Positions 52,970 through 63,240 of a DNA stretch of 64,000 nucleotides are shown in pieces. Position numbers and translations under genes: made by a program. The notes under the pieces were generated by a model. The model was not told where the DNA came from, ran no database searches, and saw only the letters and a list, made by a program, of their open reading frames with translations. The stretch covers positions 1 to 64,000 of the forward strand of contig NZ_BCXE01000020.1 in assembly GCF_001894945.1 (NCBI RefSeq), written 5' to 3'. Positions within the stretch are counted from its first letter, which is position 1, and each line of letters opens with the position of its first letter. Source of the stretch: Rhodococcus ruber NBRC 15591 (lineage in GTDB: Bacteria; Actinomycetota; Actinomycetes; Mycobacteriales; Mycobacteriaceae).

Positions 52970-53381
52970 GTTCGAGGACGTCGCCGTCGGTGAGGAGCTG
53001 CCCGTGCGGGTGGTGACGCTCACCCGTGGCAACCTCGTGAACTACGCGGGTGTGTCGGGTGATCCCAATCCGATCCACTGGAGCGACGAGGTCGCCAAGC
53101 TCGCCGGCTTGCGCGACGTGGTCGGCCACGGCATGCTCTCCATGGGCATCGCGGCCGGCTTCGTCACCGACTGGCTCGGTGACCCAGGGGCGGTGACCGA
53201 GTACAACGTTCGGTTCACCAGTCCGGTCTACGTCGAGGCCCACCGGGCCGCCGAGGTGGAGTTCTCCGGCAAGGTCAAGTCGGTGGACGCGGACAGCAAG
53301 ACAGCAGTGGTCGCGATCGTGGCGAAGTCCGAGGGACGTAAGATCTTCGGGCGGGCCACGGCAACGGTCCGTCTGGCCTGA
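52956..53381 (+). CDS. hadB: (3R)-hydroxyacyl-ACP dehydratase catalytic subunit HadB
   Basis: 141 residues. Carries the hydratase 2 motif YAGVSGDPNPIHWSDEVA with catalytic Asp36 and His41, then GHGMLSMGIAAGFVTDWLG. Dehydrates 3-hydroxyacyl-AcpM in FAS-II mycolic acid synthesis, as a heterodimer with HadA. In M. tuberculosis hadC follows; here the next gene is tRNA-Trp, so the AB pair is alone. Confidence 0.95.
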   Translation: MSRRRFEDVAVGEELPVRVVTLTRGNLVNYAGVSGDPNPIHWSDEVAKLAGLRDVVGHGMLSMGIAAGFVTDWLGDPGAVTEYNVRFTSPVYVEAHRAAEVEFSGKVKSVDADSKTAVVAIVAKSEGRKIFGRATATVRLA

Positions 53382-53554
53382 CCGGCCGGCGGATTGGGTT
53401 TGTCCCGGGGCTATGAAGTACACTAAGACTTCTGGGATCGCATAGCGCAGCGCGCTGCTCTCGAAGGCCGTAACGGCTCACGGGGTGGCGCGCATGTCAT
53501 GTGGTCGCAGATGGGTCGATCGAGACGCCGGTTTTCCGGCGGAGGCATCGACCA

Positions 53555-53627
<73 letters not shown>

Positions 53628-53660
53628 GCCCCCGGACGGCCAGCGACCGAGAGGAACGAT

Positions 53661-54083
53661 GTGAGCGAGGAGCGCGGTAAGCGCGACGGCGGTACCGCAG
53701 GGACTTCCAGCCCTGAGGACGCCGGATCGGCGACCGACGCGACCCCCGGCGCTTCCTCCGCATCCGCTGCCCCCACCGGCAAGAAGTCCCCGCGGCGTTC
53801 CGCTGCTCCGGCGTCGACCGCGGTGGCGGCAGGTCGCCGGCCCGAATCGAAGCCGGCCAAGTCCGCCGCTCGCTCCGGTGCCCAGGGCACCGAGAACATC
53901 TTCAAGCGCCTGCGGCGCTTCTTCCGTGAGGTCCTCGCCGAGCTGCGCAAGGTGATCTGGCCGAATCGCAAGCAGCTGGTCACGTACACGACGGTCGTCG
54001 TGGTCTTCGTGGCGGTCATGACCGCGTTCATCTTTGGATTGGATCTGGCGTTCGTGAAGGGCGTCAGCTGGTTGTTCGGCTAG
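53661..54083 (+). CDS. secE: Preprotein translocase subunit SecE
   Basis: 140 residues from GTG 53661, GAGAGGAA upstream. The conserved SecE core is only the last 65 residues: FKRLRRFFREVLAELRKVIWPNRKQLVTYT followed by one TM helix (about 110-130). The 75-residue Ala/Ser/Pro-rich N-terminus is the usual actinobacterial extension. It clamps SecY in the translocon. The order tRNA-Trp, secE, nusG, rplK is universal in the group. Confidence 0.96.
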   Translation: MSEERGKRDGGTAGTSSPEDAGSATDATPGASSASAAPTGKKSPRRSAAPASTAVAAGRRPESKPAKSAARSGAQGTENIFKRLRRFFREVLAELRKVIWPNRKQLVTYTTVVVVFVAVMTAFIFGLDLAFVKGVSWLFG

Positions 54084-54108
54084 CGCGTCAGCGTGCCGGC
54101 AAATGTGA

Positions 54109-54972
<864 letters not shown>

Positions 54973-55042
54973 CGGTCCGACCCACTCAAACTTGCGATAG
55001 CAGTACGCAAGAACCACACCGAGCAAGAAACTAGGAATAGAG

Positions 55043-55477
55043 ATGCCCCCGAAGAAGAAGAAGATTGCCGGGCTCATCAAGCTCCAGATCCAGGCAGGTC
55101 AGGCCAACCCGGCTCCGCCGGTCGGCCCCGCGCTGGGTCAGCACGGCGTCAACATCATGGAGTTCTGCAAGGCGTACAACGCGGCGACCGAGTCGCAGCG
55201 CGGCAACGTCGTGCCGGTCGAGATCACGGTCTACGAGGACCGCTCGTTCGACTTCAAGCTCAAGACCCCGCCGGCAGCCAAGCTGCTGCTGAAGGCCGCG
55301 GGTGTGCAGAAGGGTTCCGGCGAGCCGCACAAGACCAAGGTCGCGAAGGTCACCATGGACCAGGTGCGCGAGATCGCCAAGACCAAGCAGGAAGACCTGA
55401 ACGCCAACGACGTCGAGGCCGCCGCGAAGATCATCGCCGGCACCGCGCGTTCGATGGGCATCACGGTCGAGGGCTGA
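55043..55477 (+). CDS. rplK: 50S ribosomal protein L11
   Basis: 144 residues, standard length. Starts [41 protein letters not shown] with the proline pair of the thiostrepton/GTPase-centre interface, and the C-terminal rRNA-binding domain ends [17 protein letters not shown] typical unit of the rplK-rplA operon, 70 nt after nusG. Confidence 0.98.
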
Positions 55478-55600
55478 GCGCAGCGCCGCTCGGGACCCGC
55501 AGGGCCCAGTGCCCGGCAGCAGTAATCCGTGGGAGGGCCGGCCAGGCTCGACAACCACGACCGAACCGTTCACCTTCCGGTGACAAGTTAGGACAGAACA

Positions 55601-56314
55601 ATGGCAAAGCGCAGCAAGGCGTACCTCGCCGCCGCTGAGAAGATCGACGCCTCGACGCTCTACAGCCCCCTCGCGGCCGCTCGGCTCGCGAAGGACACCT
55701 CGTCGAAGAACTACGACGCCACCGTCGAGGTCGCCATGCGCCTCGGTGTGGACCCCCGCAAGGCGGACCAGATGGTCCGCGGCACGGTCAACCTGCCGCA
55801 CGGCACCGGTAAGACCGCCCGCGTCATCGTGTTCGCGGTGGGCGAGAAGGCCGCCGAGGCCGAGGCCGCCGGTGCGGACGCCGTCGGCGCCGAGGACCTG
55901 ATCGAGCGGATCCAGGGCGGCTGGCTGGACTTCGACGCCGCGATCGCGACCCCGGACCAGATGGCCAAGGTCGGCCGCATCGCGCGTGTCCTCGGTCCGC
56001 GCGGTCTGATGCCGAACCCGAAGACGGGCACGGTCACCCCGGACGTCACGAAGGCCGTCGCCGACATCAAGGGCGGCAAGATCAACTTCCGCGTCGACAA
56101 GAACTCGAACCTGCACTTCGTGATCGGCAAGGCGTCGTTCGACGACGCGAAGCTGGTGGAGAACTACGCTGCCGCGCTGGACGAGGTCCTGCGTGCGAAG
56201 CCGTCCACCGCGAAGGGGCGTTACGTCAAGAAGGTCACCATCGCGACCACCACCGGCCCGGGCATCCCGGTGGATCCGTCGCGCACCCGGAACCTCCTCG
56301 AGGACGCCGAGTAA
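55601..56314 (+). CDS. rplA: 50S ribosomal protein L1
   Basis: 237 residues. Signature [27 protein letters not shown]; forms the mobile L1 stalk and, in many bacteria, represses its own operon by binding mRNA. The 123-nt gap before it could hold such a site, but no clear structure was recognised. A strong terminator follows at 56351-56383. Confidence 0.98.
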   Translation: MAKRSKAYLAAAEKIDASTLYSPLAAARLAKDTSSKNYDATVEVAMRLGVDPRKADQMVRGTVNLPHGTGKTARVIVFAVGEKAAEAEAAGADAVGAEDLIERIQGGWLDFDAAIATPDQMAKVGRIARVLGPRGLMPNPKTGTVTPDVTKAVADIKGGKINFRVDKNSNLHFVIGKASFDDAKLVENYAAALDEVLRAKPSTAKGRYVKKVTIATTTGPGIPVDPSRTRNLLEDAE

Positions 56315-56350
56315 GGAGACCGGTACCCGGTCTTCGCAGGCAACGCACGA

Positions 56351-56387
56351 ACGGCCGGCACGGAACTGCTCCGTGCCGGCCGTTTTG
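56351..56387 (+). terminator. Intrinsic terminator after rplA
   Basis: ACGGCCGGCACGGA (56351-56364) pairs perfectly with 56370-56383, loop of 5 nt, followed by TTTGCG. Ends the nusG-rplK-rplA transcript before the L10 leader. Confidence 0.93.
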
Positions 56388-56489
56388 CGTCGGCGCGTCC
56401 CGTCGGGTACGCTGGCTCGCGGAGTTCGGCGCGTGCCGATCTTCACCCCGATCATGTTCTACCCAAGACCGTTGGTCACCGGGTCCGCG

Positions 56490-56620
56490 TGTGGATTCGG
56501 TTGAAGGTCCGGGATTGCCCGGCGGCCCACGCAGGAGGACGAGGTAGGGGAGATACGACATCGTTCGCGATGCCGTCCTTCTCTCTGTACGCCCCGTGTG
56601 CCCTGCACCGGGGCGTTTTG
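56490..56620 (+). promoter_or_regulatory. L10 leader with attenuator hairpin upstream of rplJ
   Basis: The 372-nt rplA-rplJ gap holds the terminator above and this leader. A hairpin at 56550-56583 (CATCG-TTCG-CGATG core, GAGA/TCTC base) is followed by ACGCCCCG (56589-56596) pairing with CGGGGCGT (56609-56616) and a T-run, a terminator-like stem about 70 nt before rplJ. L10/L12 binding to such leaders represses rplJL. Boundaries approximate. Confidence 0.75.
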
Positions 56621-56686
56621 CATTTTACGGATTTCGAGTGGAACTTCCCGAGCGGGAAAACGACTGTTACTGAGAGGAGGCGAAGT

Positions 56687-57220
56687 ATGGCAAAGCCTGA
56701 GAAGGTTTCCGCGGTTGCGGAGATCACCGAGCAGTTCAAGGACTCGACTGCCGCCGTGATCACGGAGTTCCGTGGTCTGTCGGTGACCAGTCTGACGCAG
56801 CTGCGACGCGCTCTCGGAGAGGGTGCCACCTACTCCGTCGCCAAGAACACCCTGGTCAAGCGTGCCGCCGCAGAGGCGGGCGTCGAGGGCCTTGACGACC
56901 TGTTCGTCGGACCGACCGCCATTGCGTTCATCAAGGGCGAGCCGGTCGACGCTGCGAAGGCCCTGAAGACCTTCGCGAAGGACAACAAGGCGCTCGTCAT
57001 CAAGGGCGGCTACATGGACGGCGCTGCGCTGTCCGTGGAACAGGTCAACCAGATCGCGGACCTCGAGTCCCGCGAGGTGCTGTTGGCCAAGCTCGCCGGC
57101 GCGATGAAGGGCAACTTGGCAAAGGCCGCCGGCCTGTTCAACGCTCCTGCCTCGCAGGTGGCCCGTCTCGCGGCCGCTCTGCAGGAGAAGAAGGCGGACC
57201 AGGAGTCTGCCGCAAGCTGA
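56687..57220 (+). CDS. rplJ: 50S ribosomal protein L10
   Basis: 177 residues from ATG 56687, with GAGAGGAGG upstream. Conserved [16 protein letters not shown] and [13 protein letters not shown]; the C-terminal helix ([27 protein letters not shown]) holds L7/L12 dimers. Expected to be controlled by the preceding leader. Longer open frames upstream of this ATG belong to the leader and are not coding. Confidence 0.97.
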   Translation: MAKPEKVSAVAEITEQFKDSTAAVITEFRGLSVTSLTQLRRALGEGATYSVAKNTLVKRAAAEAGVEGLDDLFVGPTAIAFIKGEPVDAAKALKTFAKDNKALVIKGGYMDGAALSVEQVNQIADLESREVLLAKLAGAMKGNLAKAAGLFNAPASQVARLAAALQEKKADQESAAS

Positions 57221-57325
57221 TCCGCACCCTCGCGAATCACTGACTCACCCACCCCGCGCGCCCCGGCGCGTATCCCATCCGGTCGCGGATCAGCGACATG
57301 GGATCCACAAGGAAGGACCGCCACC

Positions 57326-57712
57326 ATGGCGAAGCTCACCACCGAAGAGCTGCTCGACGCGTTCAAGGAACTGACCCTCCTCGAGCTCTCGGAGTTCGTG
57401 AAGGCCTTCGAGGAGACCTTCGAGGTCACCGCTGCCGCTCCGGTCGCCGTCGCCGCTGCCGGCGCCCCGGCCGCTGCCGCCGAGGCCGAGTCCGAGCAGG
57501 ACGAGTTCGACGTCATCCTCGAGGGTGCCGGCGACAAGAAGATCCAGGTCATCAAGGTCGTCCGCGAGATCGTTTCGGGCCTCGGCCTGAAGGAGGCCAA
57601 GGACCTCGTCGAGGGCGCTCCGAAGCCGATCCTGGAGAAGGTCGCCAAGGACGCTGCCGACGCCGCCAAGGCGAAGCTCGAAGAGGCCGGCGCCAAGGTC
57701 ACCGTCAAGTAA
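57326..57712 (+). CDS. rplL: 50S ribosomal protein L7/L12
   Basis: 128 residues. N-terminal dimerisation domain [31 protein letters not shown], an alanine-rich hinge and the factor-binding C-terminal domain [27 protein letters not shown] with [16 protein letters not shown]. Recruits elongation factors to the ribosome. It is 105 nt after rplJ and ends before a strong terminator. Confidence 0.98.
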   Translation: MAKLTTEELLDAFKELTLLELSEFVKAFEETFEVTAAAPVAVAAAGAPAAAAEAESEQDEFDVILEGAGDKKIQVIKVVREIVSGLGLKEAKDLVEGAPKPILEKVAKDAADAAKAKLEEAGAKVTVK

Positions 57713-57753
57713 GAGGTGCGAGGCTGCTCGACTCCGGTCGAGCGATCCGGCAA

Positions 57754-57795
57754 GGCCGCTGCCCACGGATTCACGTCCGTGGGCAGCGGCCTTTT
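57754..57795 (+). terminator. Intrinsic terminator after rplL
   Basis: GGCCGCTGCCCACGGA (57754-57769) pairs perfectly with 57776-57791 and is followed by TTTT (57792-57795). Confidence 0.95.
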
Positions 57796-57916
57796 CGCGC
57801 ATTCGTGACCGGTTCGGCGGGCACGCGGAATGCATCCGCGATAGGTTGACGTCAATGCCGCACGGGGACGGCAAAGACGCAGGTCATCACCCTGATCGAC
57901 GGGTGTTATGCCCGAG

Positions 57917-57981
57917 TTGACCTGTGTTCTTACTCGCTAGTAGGATCCCGTGTCACAGGTAACACTTCGATGCGCTACAGT
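57917..57981 (+). promoter_or_regulatory. Promoter region of the mceG-mce operon
   Basis: The 313-nt gap 57713-58025 contains the rplL terminator and then TTGACC (57917-57922), an 18-bp spacer and TAGGAT (57941-57946). A second -10-like TACAGT lies at 57976-57981. Inverted arms ACCTGTG (57920-57926) and CACAGGT (57954-57960) flank the first -10 and may be an operator. Confidence 0.6.
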
Positions 57982-58025
57982 GACGCAATCCACAGTGGGG
58001 AACAGCATCGAGCCGTGCGGAGGTA

Positions 58026-59126
58026 ATGGTGGGAGTCGAAGTAGCTGTCGAGGGCTTGACGAAGTCCTTCGGGTCTCAGCGGATCTGGCAGGATGTGACG
58101 TTGACCCTCCCGGCGGGCGAGGTGAGTGCCCTGCTGGGCCCGTCCGGCACGGGCAAGTCGGTGTTCCTCAAGTCGCTGATCGGTCTGCTGCGGCCGGAGC
58201 AGGGCTCGATCGTCATCGACGGCACCGACATCCTGCAGTGCTCGAGCAAGGAGCTCTACGAGATCCGCAAGCTGTTCGGGGTGCTGTTCCAGGACGGCGC
58301 GCTGTTCGGGTCGATGAACCTCTACGACAACGTGGCGTTCCCGCTGCGCGAGCACACCAAGAAGTCCGAGTCCGACATCCGCAAGATCGTGATGGACAAG
58401 CTCGAGCTCGTCGGTCTGCTCGGCGCCGAGGACAAGCTGCCCGGCGAGATCTCCGGCGGCATGCGCAAGCGCGCCGGGCTGGCGCGGGCACTGGTGCTCG
58501 ACCCGCAGATCATCCTGGTCGACGAGCCGGACTCGGGACTCGACCCCGTGCGGACCACCTACATCTCCCAGACACTGATCGACATCAACGCCGAGATCGA
58601 CGCGACGATCCTGATCGTCTCGCACAACATCAACCTGGCGCGCACGGTGCCGGACAACATCGGCATGCTGTTCCGGCGCGAACTGGTGATGTTCGGTCCG
58701 CGTGAGGTGCTGCTCACCAGCGACGAGCCGGTGGTCAAGCAGTTCCTCAACGGCACCATGATCGGGCCGATCGGGATGTCGGAGGAGAAGGACGAGGCCA
58801 CGATGGCGCAGGAACAGGCGCTCGTCGAGGCCGGGCATCACGCCGGTGGCGTGGACGACATCGAGGGCATCGTCCCGCAGATGAAAGCCACCCCGGGGAT
58901 GCCCGAGCGGCAGGCGGTGCGCCGCCGGCAGGACCGGGTGCGGCACATCCTCCACACCCTGCCCGAGCCCGCCCAGCACGCCATCCTCGAATCCTTCGAG
59001 GAGAGCAACGGATCGCACGCGGCACCGGCGTATCAGGACCATTCCTACCGCGACGACGACACGCAGGTCATTCCGGCGTACCCCGGTGACGGGTACGACG
59101 AGTCCGCCCGCCACCACACCAGCTAG
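58026..59126 (+). CDS. mceG: Mce transporter ATPase MceG (Mkl)
   Basis: 366 residues, MlaF-like ABC ATPase. Walker A GPSGTGKS at 38-45, Q-loop in FGVLFQDGALFGSMN, signature ISGGMRKRAGLARAL, Walker B IILVDEPDSGLDPV and H-loop SHNIN. The C-terminal extension of about 110 residues beyond the ATPase core is typical of MceG. It energises lipid import by YrbE/Mce complexes. Here it is the first gene of a mce operon, 8 nt before the first permease gene. Confidence 0.95.
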   Translation: MVGVEVAVEGLTKSFGSQRIWQDVTLTLPAGEVSALLGPSGTGKSVFLKSLIGLLRPEQGSIVIDGTDILQCSSKELYEIRKLFGVLFQDGALFGSMNLYDNVAFPLREHTKKSESDIRKIVMDKLELVGLLGAEDKLPGEISGGMRKRAGLARALVLDPQIILVDEPDSGLDPVRTTYISQTLIDINAEIDATILIVSHNINLARTVPDNIGMLFRRELVMFGPREVLLTSDEPVVKQFLNGTMIGPIGMSEEKDEATMAQEQALVEAGHHAGGVDDIEGIVPQMKATPGMPERQAVRRRQDRVRHILHTLPEPAQHAILESFEESNGSHAAPAYQDHSYRDDDTQVIPAYPGDGYDESARHHTS

Positions 59127-59134
59127 GAGAACAC

Positions 59135-59935
59135 ATGGGGGTCGGTTCGGGCACCAGCTCGTTCGTGCGTCCGATACACGGTGCACTCACCCAGGCCGGA
59201 AACATCGTCGAGTTGTTCGTCGACGTCGTGCGCAACCTGTTCCGCCGGCCGTTCCAGTTCCGCGAGTTCATCGAGCAGGCGTGGTTCATCGCGAGCGTGA
59301 CGATCCTGCCCACCGCCCTCGTGGCGATTCCGTTCGGTGCCGTCGTCTCGCTGCAGACCGGGTCGCTGATCAAGCAGCTCGGCGCGGAGTCGTTCACCGG
59401 CGCCGCCAGCGTACTGGCGGTGATCCAGCAGGGCAGTCCCATCGTGACCGCGCTGCTGATCGCCGGCGCGGCCGGTTCCGCGGTCACCGCCGACCTCGGG
59501 TCACGCACGATCCGCGAGGAGATCGACGCGATGGAGGTGCTCGGTATCAACCCGGTGCAACGCCTCGTGGTCCCGCGCGTGCTCGCGATGGTGCTCGTCG
59601 CGCTGCTGCTCAACGGGCTGGTGTCCGTGGTCGGCATCGCCGGCGGCTACTTCTTCAACGTCATCCTGCAGGGCGGAACTCCGGGCGCCTACCTGGCATC
59701 CTTCTCGGCCCTGGCCCAGCTACCCGACCTCTACGTGGCCGAGATCAAGGCAGCGATCTTCGGTGTCATCGCCGGCGTCGTCGCGGCCTACAAGGGCCTG
59801 CACCCCGGCGCCGGACCGAAGGGTGTCGGTGAGGCCGTCAACCAGACCGTCGTCATCACCTTCCTCCTGTTGTTCTTCGCGAACCTGATCCTGACGATGG
59901 TGTACCTGCAGATCGTTCCGGCGAAGGGATCCTGA
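59135..59935 (+). CDS. yrbEA: Mce-associated permease YrbEA (MlaE family)
   Basis: 266 residues, about five TM helices. MlaE signature region GAAGSAVTADLGSRTIREEIDAMEVLGINPVQRLVVPRVLAM, with the EEIDAMEVLG coupling helix that contacts MceG. It pairs with YrbEB to make the transmembrane channel receiving lipids from the Mce hexamer. 8 nt after mceG and 4 nt before yrbEB. Confidence 0.94.
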   Translation: MGVGSGTSSFVRPIHGALTQAGNIVELFVDVVRNLFRRPFQFREFIEQAWFIASVTILPTALVAIPFGAVVSLQTGSLIKQLGAESFTGAASVLAVIQQGSPIVTALLIAGAAGSAVTADLGSRTIREEIDAMEVLGINPVQRLVVPRVLAMVLVALLLNGLVSVVGIAGGYFFNVILQGGTPGAYLASFSALAQLPDLYVAEIKAAIFGVIAGVVAAYKGLHPGAGPKGVGEAVNQTVVITFLLLFFANLILTMVYLQIVPAKGS

Positions 59936-59939
59936 CTCG

Positions 59940-60800
59940 ATGACAATCGCAAAGGGCCGCGGAGATGTCATCTGGCTCCGCGGGCGCAGAATCGTGCGCG
60001 CTCCTCTCGACATGCTGGATCGGGCAGGCGACCAGATGTCGTTCTACGCGCGGGCCATCGCCTGGACCCCACGCACCCTCGTCCACTACCGCAAGGAGGT
60101 GCTGCGGCTGCTCGCCGAGGTCACCTTCGGCAGCGGCGCGCTCGCCGTCATCGGCGGAACCATCGGCGTGATCGCGATGATGTCGGGATTCACCGGCGTC
60201 GTCGTGGGTCTGCAGGGCTATGCCGCCCTCGAGCAACTCGGCTCCTCGGTGCTCACCGGCTTCCTGTCGGCATACGTCAACACGCGCGAACTCGCGCCGA
60301 TCGTCGCGGCGCTGGCGCTGTCGGCGACGGTGGGCTGTGGTTTCACCGCCCAGCTCGGTGCGATGCGGATCAGCGAGGAGATCGATGCGCTCGAGGTGAT
60401 GGCGGTGCCGTCGGTGCCGTTTCTCGTCACCGCCCGGATGATCGCCGGTTTCGTCGCCGTCATCCCGCTCTACATCATCGGCCTGCTCGCCGCGTACCTC
60501 GCGACACGCGTGATCAGCACGATGTTCAACGGGCAGTCGTCGGGTTCGTACGACCACTACTTCAACCTGTTCCTGCCACCGGAGGACGTGCTGTACTCGT
60601 TCGCGAAGGTGCTCGTCTTCGCGTTCTTCCTGATCCTCATCCACTGCTACTACGGCTTCAACGCCAGCGGTGGTCCGGCCGGCGTCGGCGTGGCTGTCGG
60701 CCGTGCCGTCCGCACCGCGATCGTTACGATCGCCGTGCTCGACTTCTTCCTCAGCCTCGCCATCTGGGGCACCTCCACGACCGTGAGGGTGGCCGGATGA
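59940..60800 (+). CDS. yrbEB: Mce-associated permease YrbEB (MlaE family)
   Basis: 286 residues. An amphipathic N-terminus of about 50 residues precedes the MlaE core with GCGFTAQLGAMRISEEIDALEVMAVPSVPFLV, the coupling segment analogous to that of YrbEA. Hydrophobic helices follow to the C-terminus. The final ATGA overlaps the mceA start, which ensures stoichiometric production. Confidence 0.94.
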   Translation: MTIAKGRGDVIWLRGRRIVRAPLDMLDRAGDQMSFYARAIAWTPRTLVHYRKEVLRLLAEVTFGSGALAVIGGTIGVIAMMSGFTGVVVGLQGYAALEQLGSSVLTGFLSAYVNTRELAPIVAALALSATVGCGFTAQLGAMRISEEIDALEVMAVPSVPFLVTARMIAGFVAVIPLYIIGLLAAYLATRVISTMFNGQSSGSYDHYFNLFLPPEDVLYSFAKVLVFAFFLILIHCYYGFNASGGPAGVGVAVGRAVRTAIVTIAVLDFFLSLAIWGTSTTVRVAG

Positions 60801-62164
60801 ACCCGACTCCCTCGACCCTCAAGCGGAGGGTCCTCGGCCTCATGTTCTTCGTCGTGCTGGGGTTGTTCCTGTTCGTCACGATCGCTATGTACAACAAGAC
60901 CTTCAAGAAGGTCGTCGAGGTGGACCTCGTGACCGACGAGATCGGCAACGCGCTGCCGATGAACGCGGACGTCAAGGTGCGGGGGCTGATCGTCGGCGAG
61001 GTGCGCGGCACGACGGCCGAGGGCGGGACGGTGACCGCGCATCTCGCGCTCGAACCGGACAAGGCCGCCCTGATCCCCGCGAACGCGACCGCTCAGCTGC
61101 TGCCGAAGACGTTGTTCGGCGAACGGTACGTCTCGCTGATCCTGCCGGACCAGCCGGCGCGCCCGGTCCAGGCAGGGGACACCCTGGTGCAGGACACGAG
61201 CGCCGAGACCGTCGAACTCGGCGAGGTGCTCGACGGCCTGCTGCCCCTCCTGGAGGCCATCCCGCCGCAGGACCTCGCGAACACCCTGGGCGCCCTGGCC
61301 CAGGGCCTGAGCGGACGCGGCGAGACCCTCGGGCAGACCGTGGACCGGCTCGAACAGGTGTTCCGCGAGGTCAACGTGGAACTCCCGGCCGTGCAGGAGG
61401 ATCTGCGCGGACTCGCGGACTTCTCCCAGACCTACTCCGACGCCGCGCCCGATCTGATCAGTGCCCTCGACAACCTGCGCACCACCGGCAACACGGTGGT
61501 CGAGCAGGAGAACCAGCTCGAGACGTTGCTCGTCACGGCGACGGGAGCGTCGTCGGCGACCGTCGGGCTGCTCGAACAGAACGCCGCCTCGATCATCAGC
61601 ATCGCCGCCGACTCCAAGCAGGCTCTGCAGCTGCTGGCGCGGTACTCGCCGTCGTACCCGTGCATGCTGAAGGGCTTCGCCGACGCGGCGCCCGCCGCCG
61701 CCGGCGTGCTCGCGGCCGACGACCCGTTCCCCGGCGTCCGGGCGAGCATCCAGTTCGTCAATCCGAAGGGCCGGTACCTGCCGAACCAGGACGAGCCGCG
61801 CCTGCTCGACACTCGTGGCCCCACCTGCTACGACAACGTCACGGCCCCGGGACGGTTCTTCCCGCAGTACCCCGGCGGCTCGATCAACGACGGTTCCTAC
61901 CAGGTGCCGTCCCGGAATCCGGGGCCGGAGTCCATGTCGTATTTCCCGGCGCCCGAGGGGTCCGGGGTGCCGAACGACGTCGGCGAGCTGATCGGGACGA
62001 CCCCGGCGACGGCGCAGGTCGCGTACTCCGGGTCCCGGGCCGAGCAGGACGCCCTCGACGTCGTGTACGGGGAGGCGACGGGCATCGCGCCCGAGGACGT
62101 GCCGACCTGGACGACGCGCCTGGGTGCGCCCGCACTGCGTGGAACGGAGGTGAGCTTCCGATGA
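60797..62164 (+). CDS. mceA: Mce-family lipid-binding protein MceA
   Basis: 455 residues. One N-terminal TM helix (about 11-29), the MCE domain from about 38 (KVVEVDLVTDEIGNALPMNADVKVRGLIVGEVRG), a helical needle-forming region of about 130 residues, and a long C-terminal tail with two cysteines (YPCMLKG and GPTCYDN). MCE proteins hexamerise into a tunnel through the cell envelope for lipids such as sterols or fatty acids. ATGA overlaps at both ends. Confidence 0.92.
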   Translation: MNPTPSTLKRRVLGLMFFVVLGLFLFVTIAMYNKTFKKVVEVDLVTDEIGNALPMNADVKVRGLIVGEVRGTTAEGGTVTAHLALEPDKAALIPANATAQLLPKTLFGERYVSLILPDQPARPVQAGDTLVQDTSAETVELGEVLDGLLPLLEAIPPQDLANTLGALAQGLSGRGETLGQTVDRLEQVFREVNVELPAVQEDLRGLADFSQTYSDAAPDLISALDNLRTTGNTVVEQENQLETLLVTATGASSATVGLLEQNAASIISIAADSKQALQLLARYSPSYPCMLKGFADAAPAAAGVLAADDPFPGVRASIQFVNPKGRYLPNQDEPRLLDTRGPTCYDNVTAPGRFFPQYPGGSINDGSYQVPSRNPGPESMSYFPAPEGSGVPNDVGELIGTTPATAQVAYSGSRAEQDALDVVYGEATGIAPEDVPTWTTRLGAPALRGTEVSFR

Positions 62165-63240
62165 GAGGCCTGGCAGCACCACTGATCAAGCTGATCGTCT
62201 TCGCCGTGGTCACGATCTTCGCCACCGGGATGCTCGCGGCGACCATCGCGAGCCTCGGCGGCGGGGGCGGGACGAAGTTCCACGCCATCTTCTCGGATGT
62301 GACCTCGCTCAACGAGGGTGACGACATCCGCATCGCCGGCGTCCGCGTCGGCCAGGTCGAGGAGATCGAGATCGTGGACCGCAGCGAGGCGCGCGTGACG
62401 TTCTCGGTGTCCGATCGGGACTGGCTGCCCGCCGCGACCACGGCGACGATCCGCTACCGCACGCTCGTCGGCCAGCGGTACATCGCTCTCGACCAGGGTG
62501 AGGGCATGCAGGGGATGAAGCTGACCGACGGCGACACCATCCCGCTGGAACGCACCAAACCGGCCGTGAACCTGACCACCCTGTTCAACGGTTTCCGCCC
62601 CCTGTTCCAGACCCTCAGCGCCGAGGACGTCAACACGCTGTCCTCGCAGATCGTCCAGGTGTTCCAGGGCGAATCCGGGACCATCGACGACCTGGTGCGC
62701 ACGACGGCGAGCCTGACCAACACGATCGCCGACAAGGACCGGGTGATCGGCGCGGTCATCGACAACCTGAACTCGGTGCTCACCAACATCAACGAGCGGG
62801 ACGCGCAGCTCGACTCGCTGCTCGTCAACACCCAGGCGCTGGTGAGCGGACTGGCCGCCGACCGCGACACGGTGGGTGCGGCAGTACAGTCGCTGGCCGG
62901 GCTGACGGACGCGACGGCCGATCTGCTCGAGCCGACCCGGCCGGCGATCGCCGGGTCGATCACGGCGGTCGAGCAGCTCGGGGCGAACCTGAACAACAAC
63001 CGCGACGCGGTCGACGAGATCCTTGCGACCCTTCCGGTCAAGCTCGAGAAGCTGGGCCGGGTCGCGAGCTACGGGTCGTGGTTCCAATTCTACCTGTGCG
63101 GCATCGACGTGATCGCCGGTCCGGGTTCGGTTCCGTACCTGAATCTGCCGACGGGTCTTCCCACGGTGAACCAGCCGATCTACACCAATGCCGCGAAGCG
63201 CTGTACGCAGGACGGGATGCAGGAGTTGCAGGGACGATGA
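62161..63240 (+). CDS. mceB: Mce-family lipid-binding protein MceB
   Basis: 359 residues from ATG 62161. TM helix at about 9-30, MCE domain with FHAIFSDVTSLNEGDDIRIAGVRVGQVEEIEI and a helical region with TASLTNTIADKDRVIGAVIDNLNSVLTNINERDAQL. It ends in a short cysteine-containing tail (LCGIDVI, RCTQDG). Second Mce subunit, coupled to mceA and mceC by 4-nt overlaps. Confidence 0.93.
   Translation: MRGLAAPLIKLIVFAVVTIFATGMLAATIASLGGGGGTKFHAIFSDVTSLNEGDDIRIAGVRVGQVEEIEIVDRSEARVTFSVSDRDWLPAATTATIRYRTLVGQRYIALDQGEGMQGMKLTDGDTIPLERTKPAVNLTTLFNGFRPLFQTLSAEDVNTLSSQIVQVFQGESGTIDDLVRTTASLTNTIADKDRVIGAVIDNLNSVLTNINERDAQLDSLLVNTQALVSGLAADRDTVGAAVQSLAGLTDATADLLEPTRPAIAGSITAVEQLGANLNNNRDAVDEILATLPVKLEKLGRVASYGSWFQFYLCGIDVIAGPGSVPYLNLPTGLPTVNQPIYTNAAKRCTQDGMQELQGR

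Noticed and set aside
56489-56686. N-terminal extension of L10 from an upstream start
   Set aside because: It would translate the L10 leader and attenuator stem; ATG 56687 has a strong GAGAGGAGG site and gives the standard protein.
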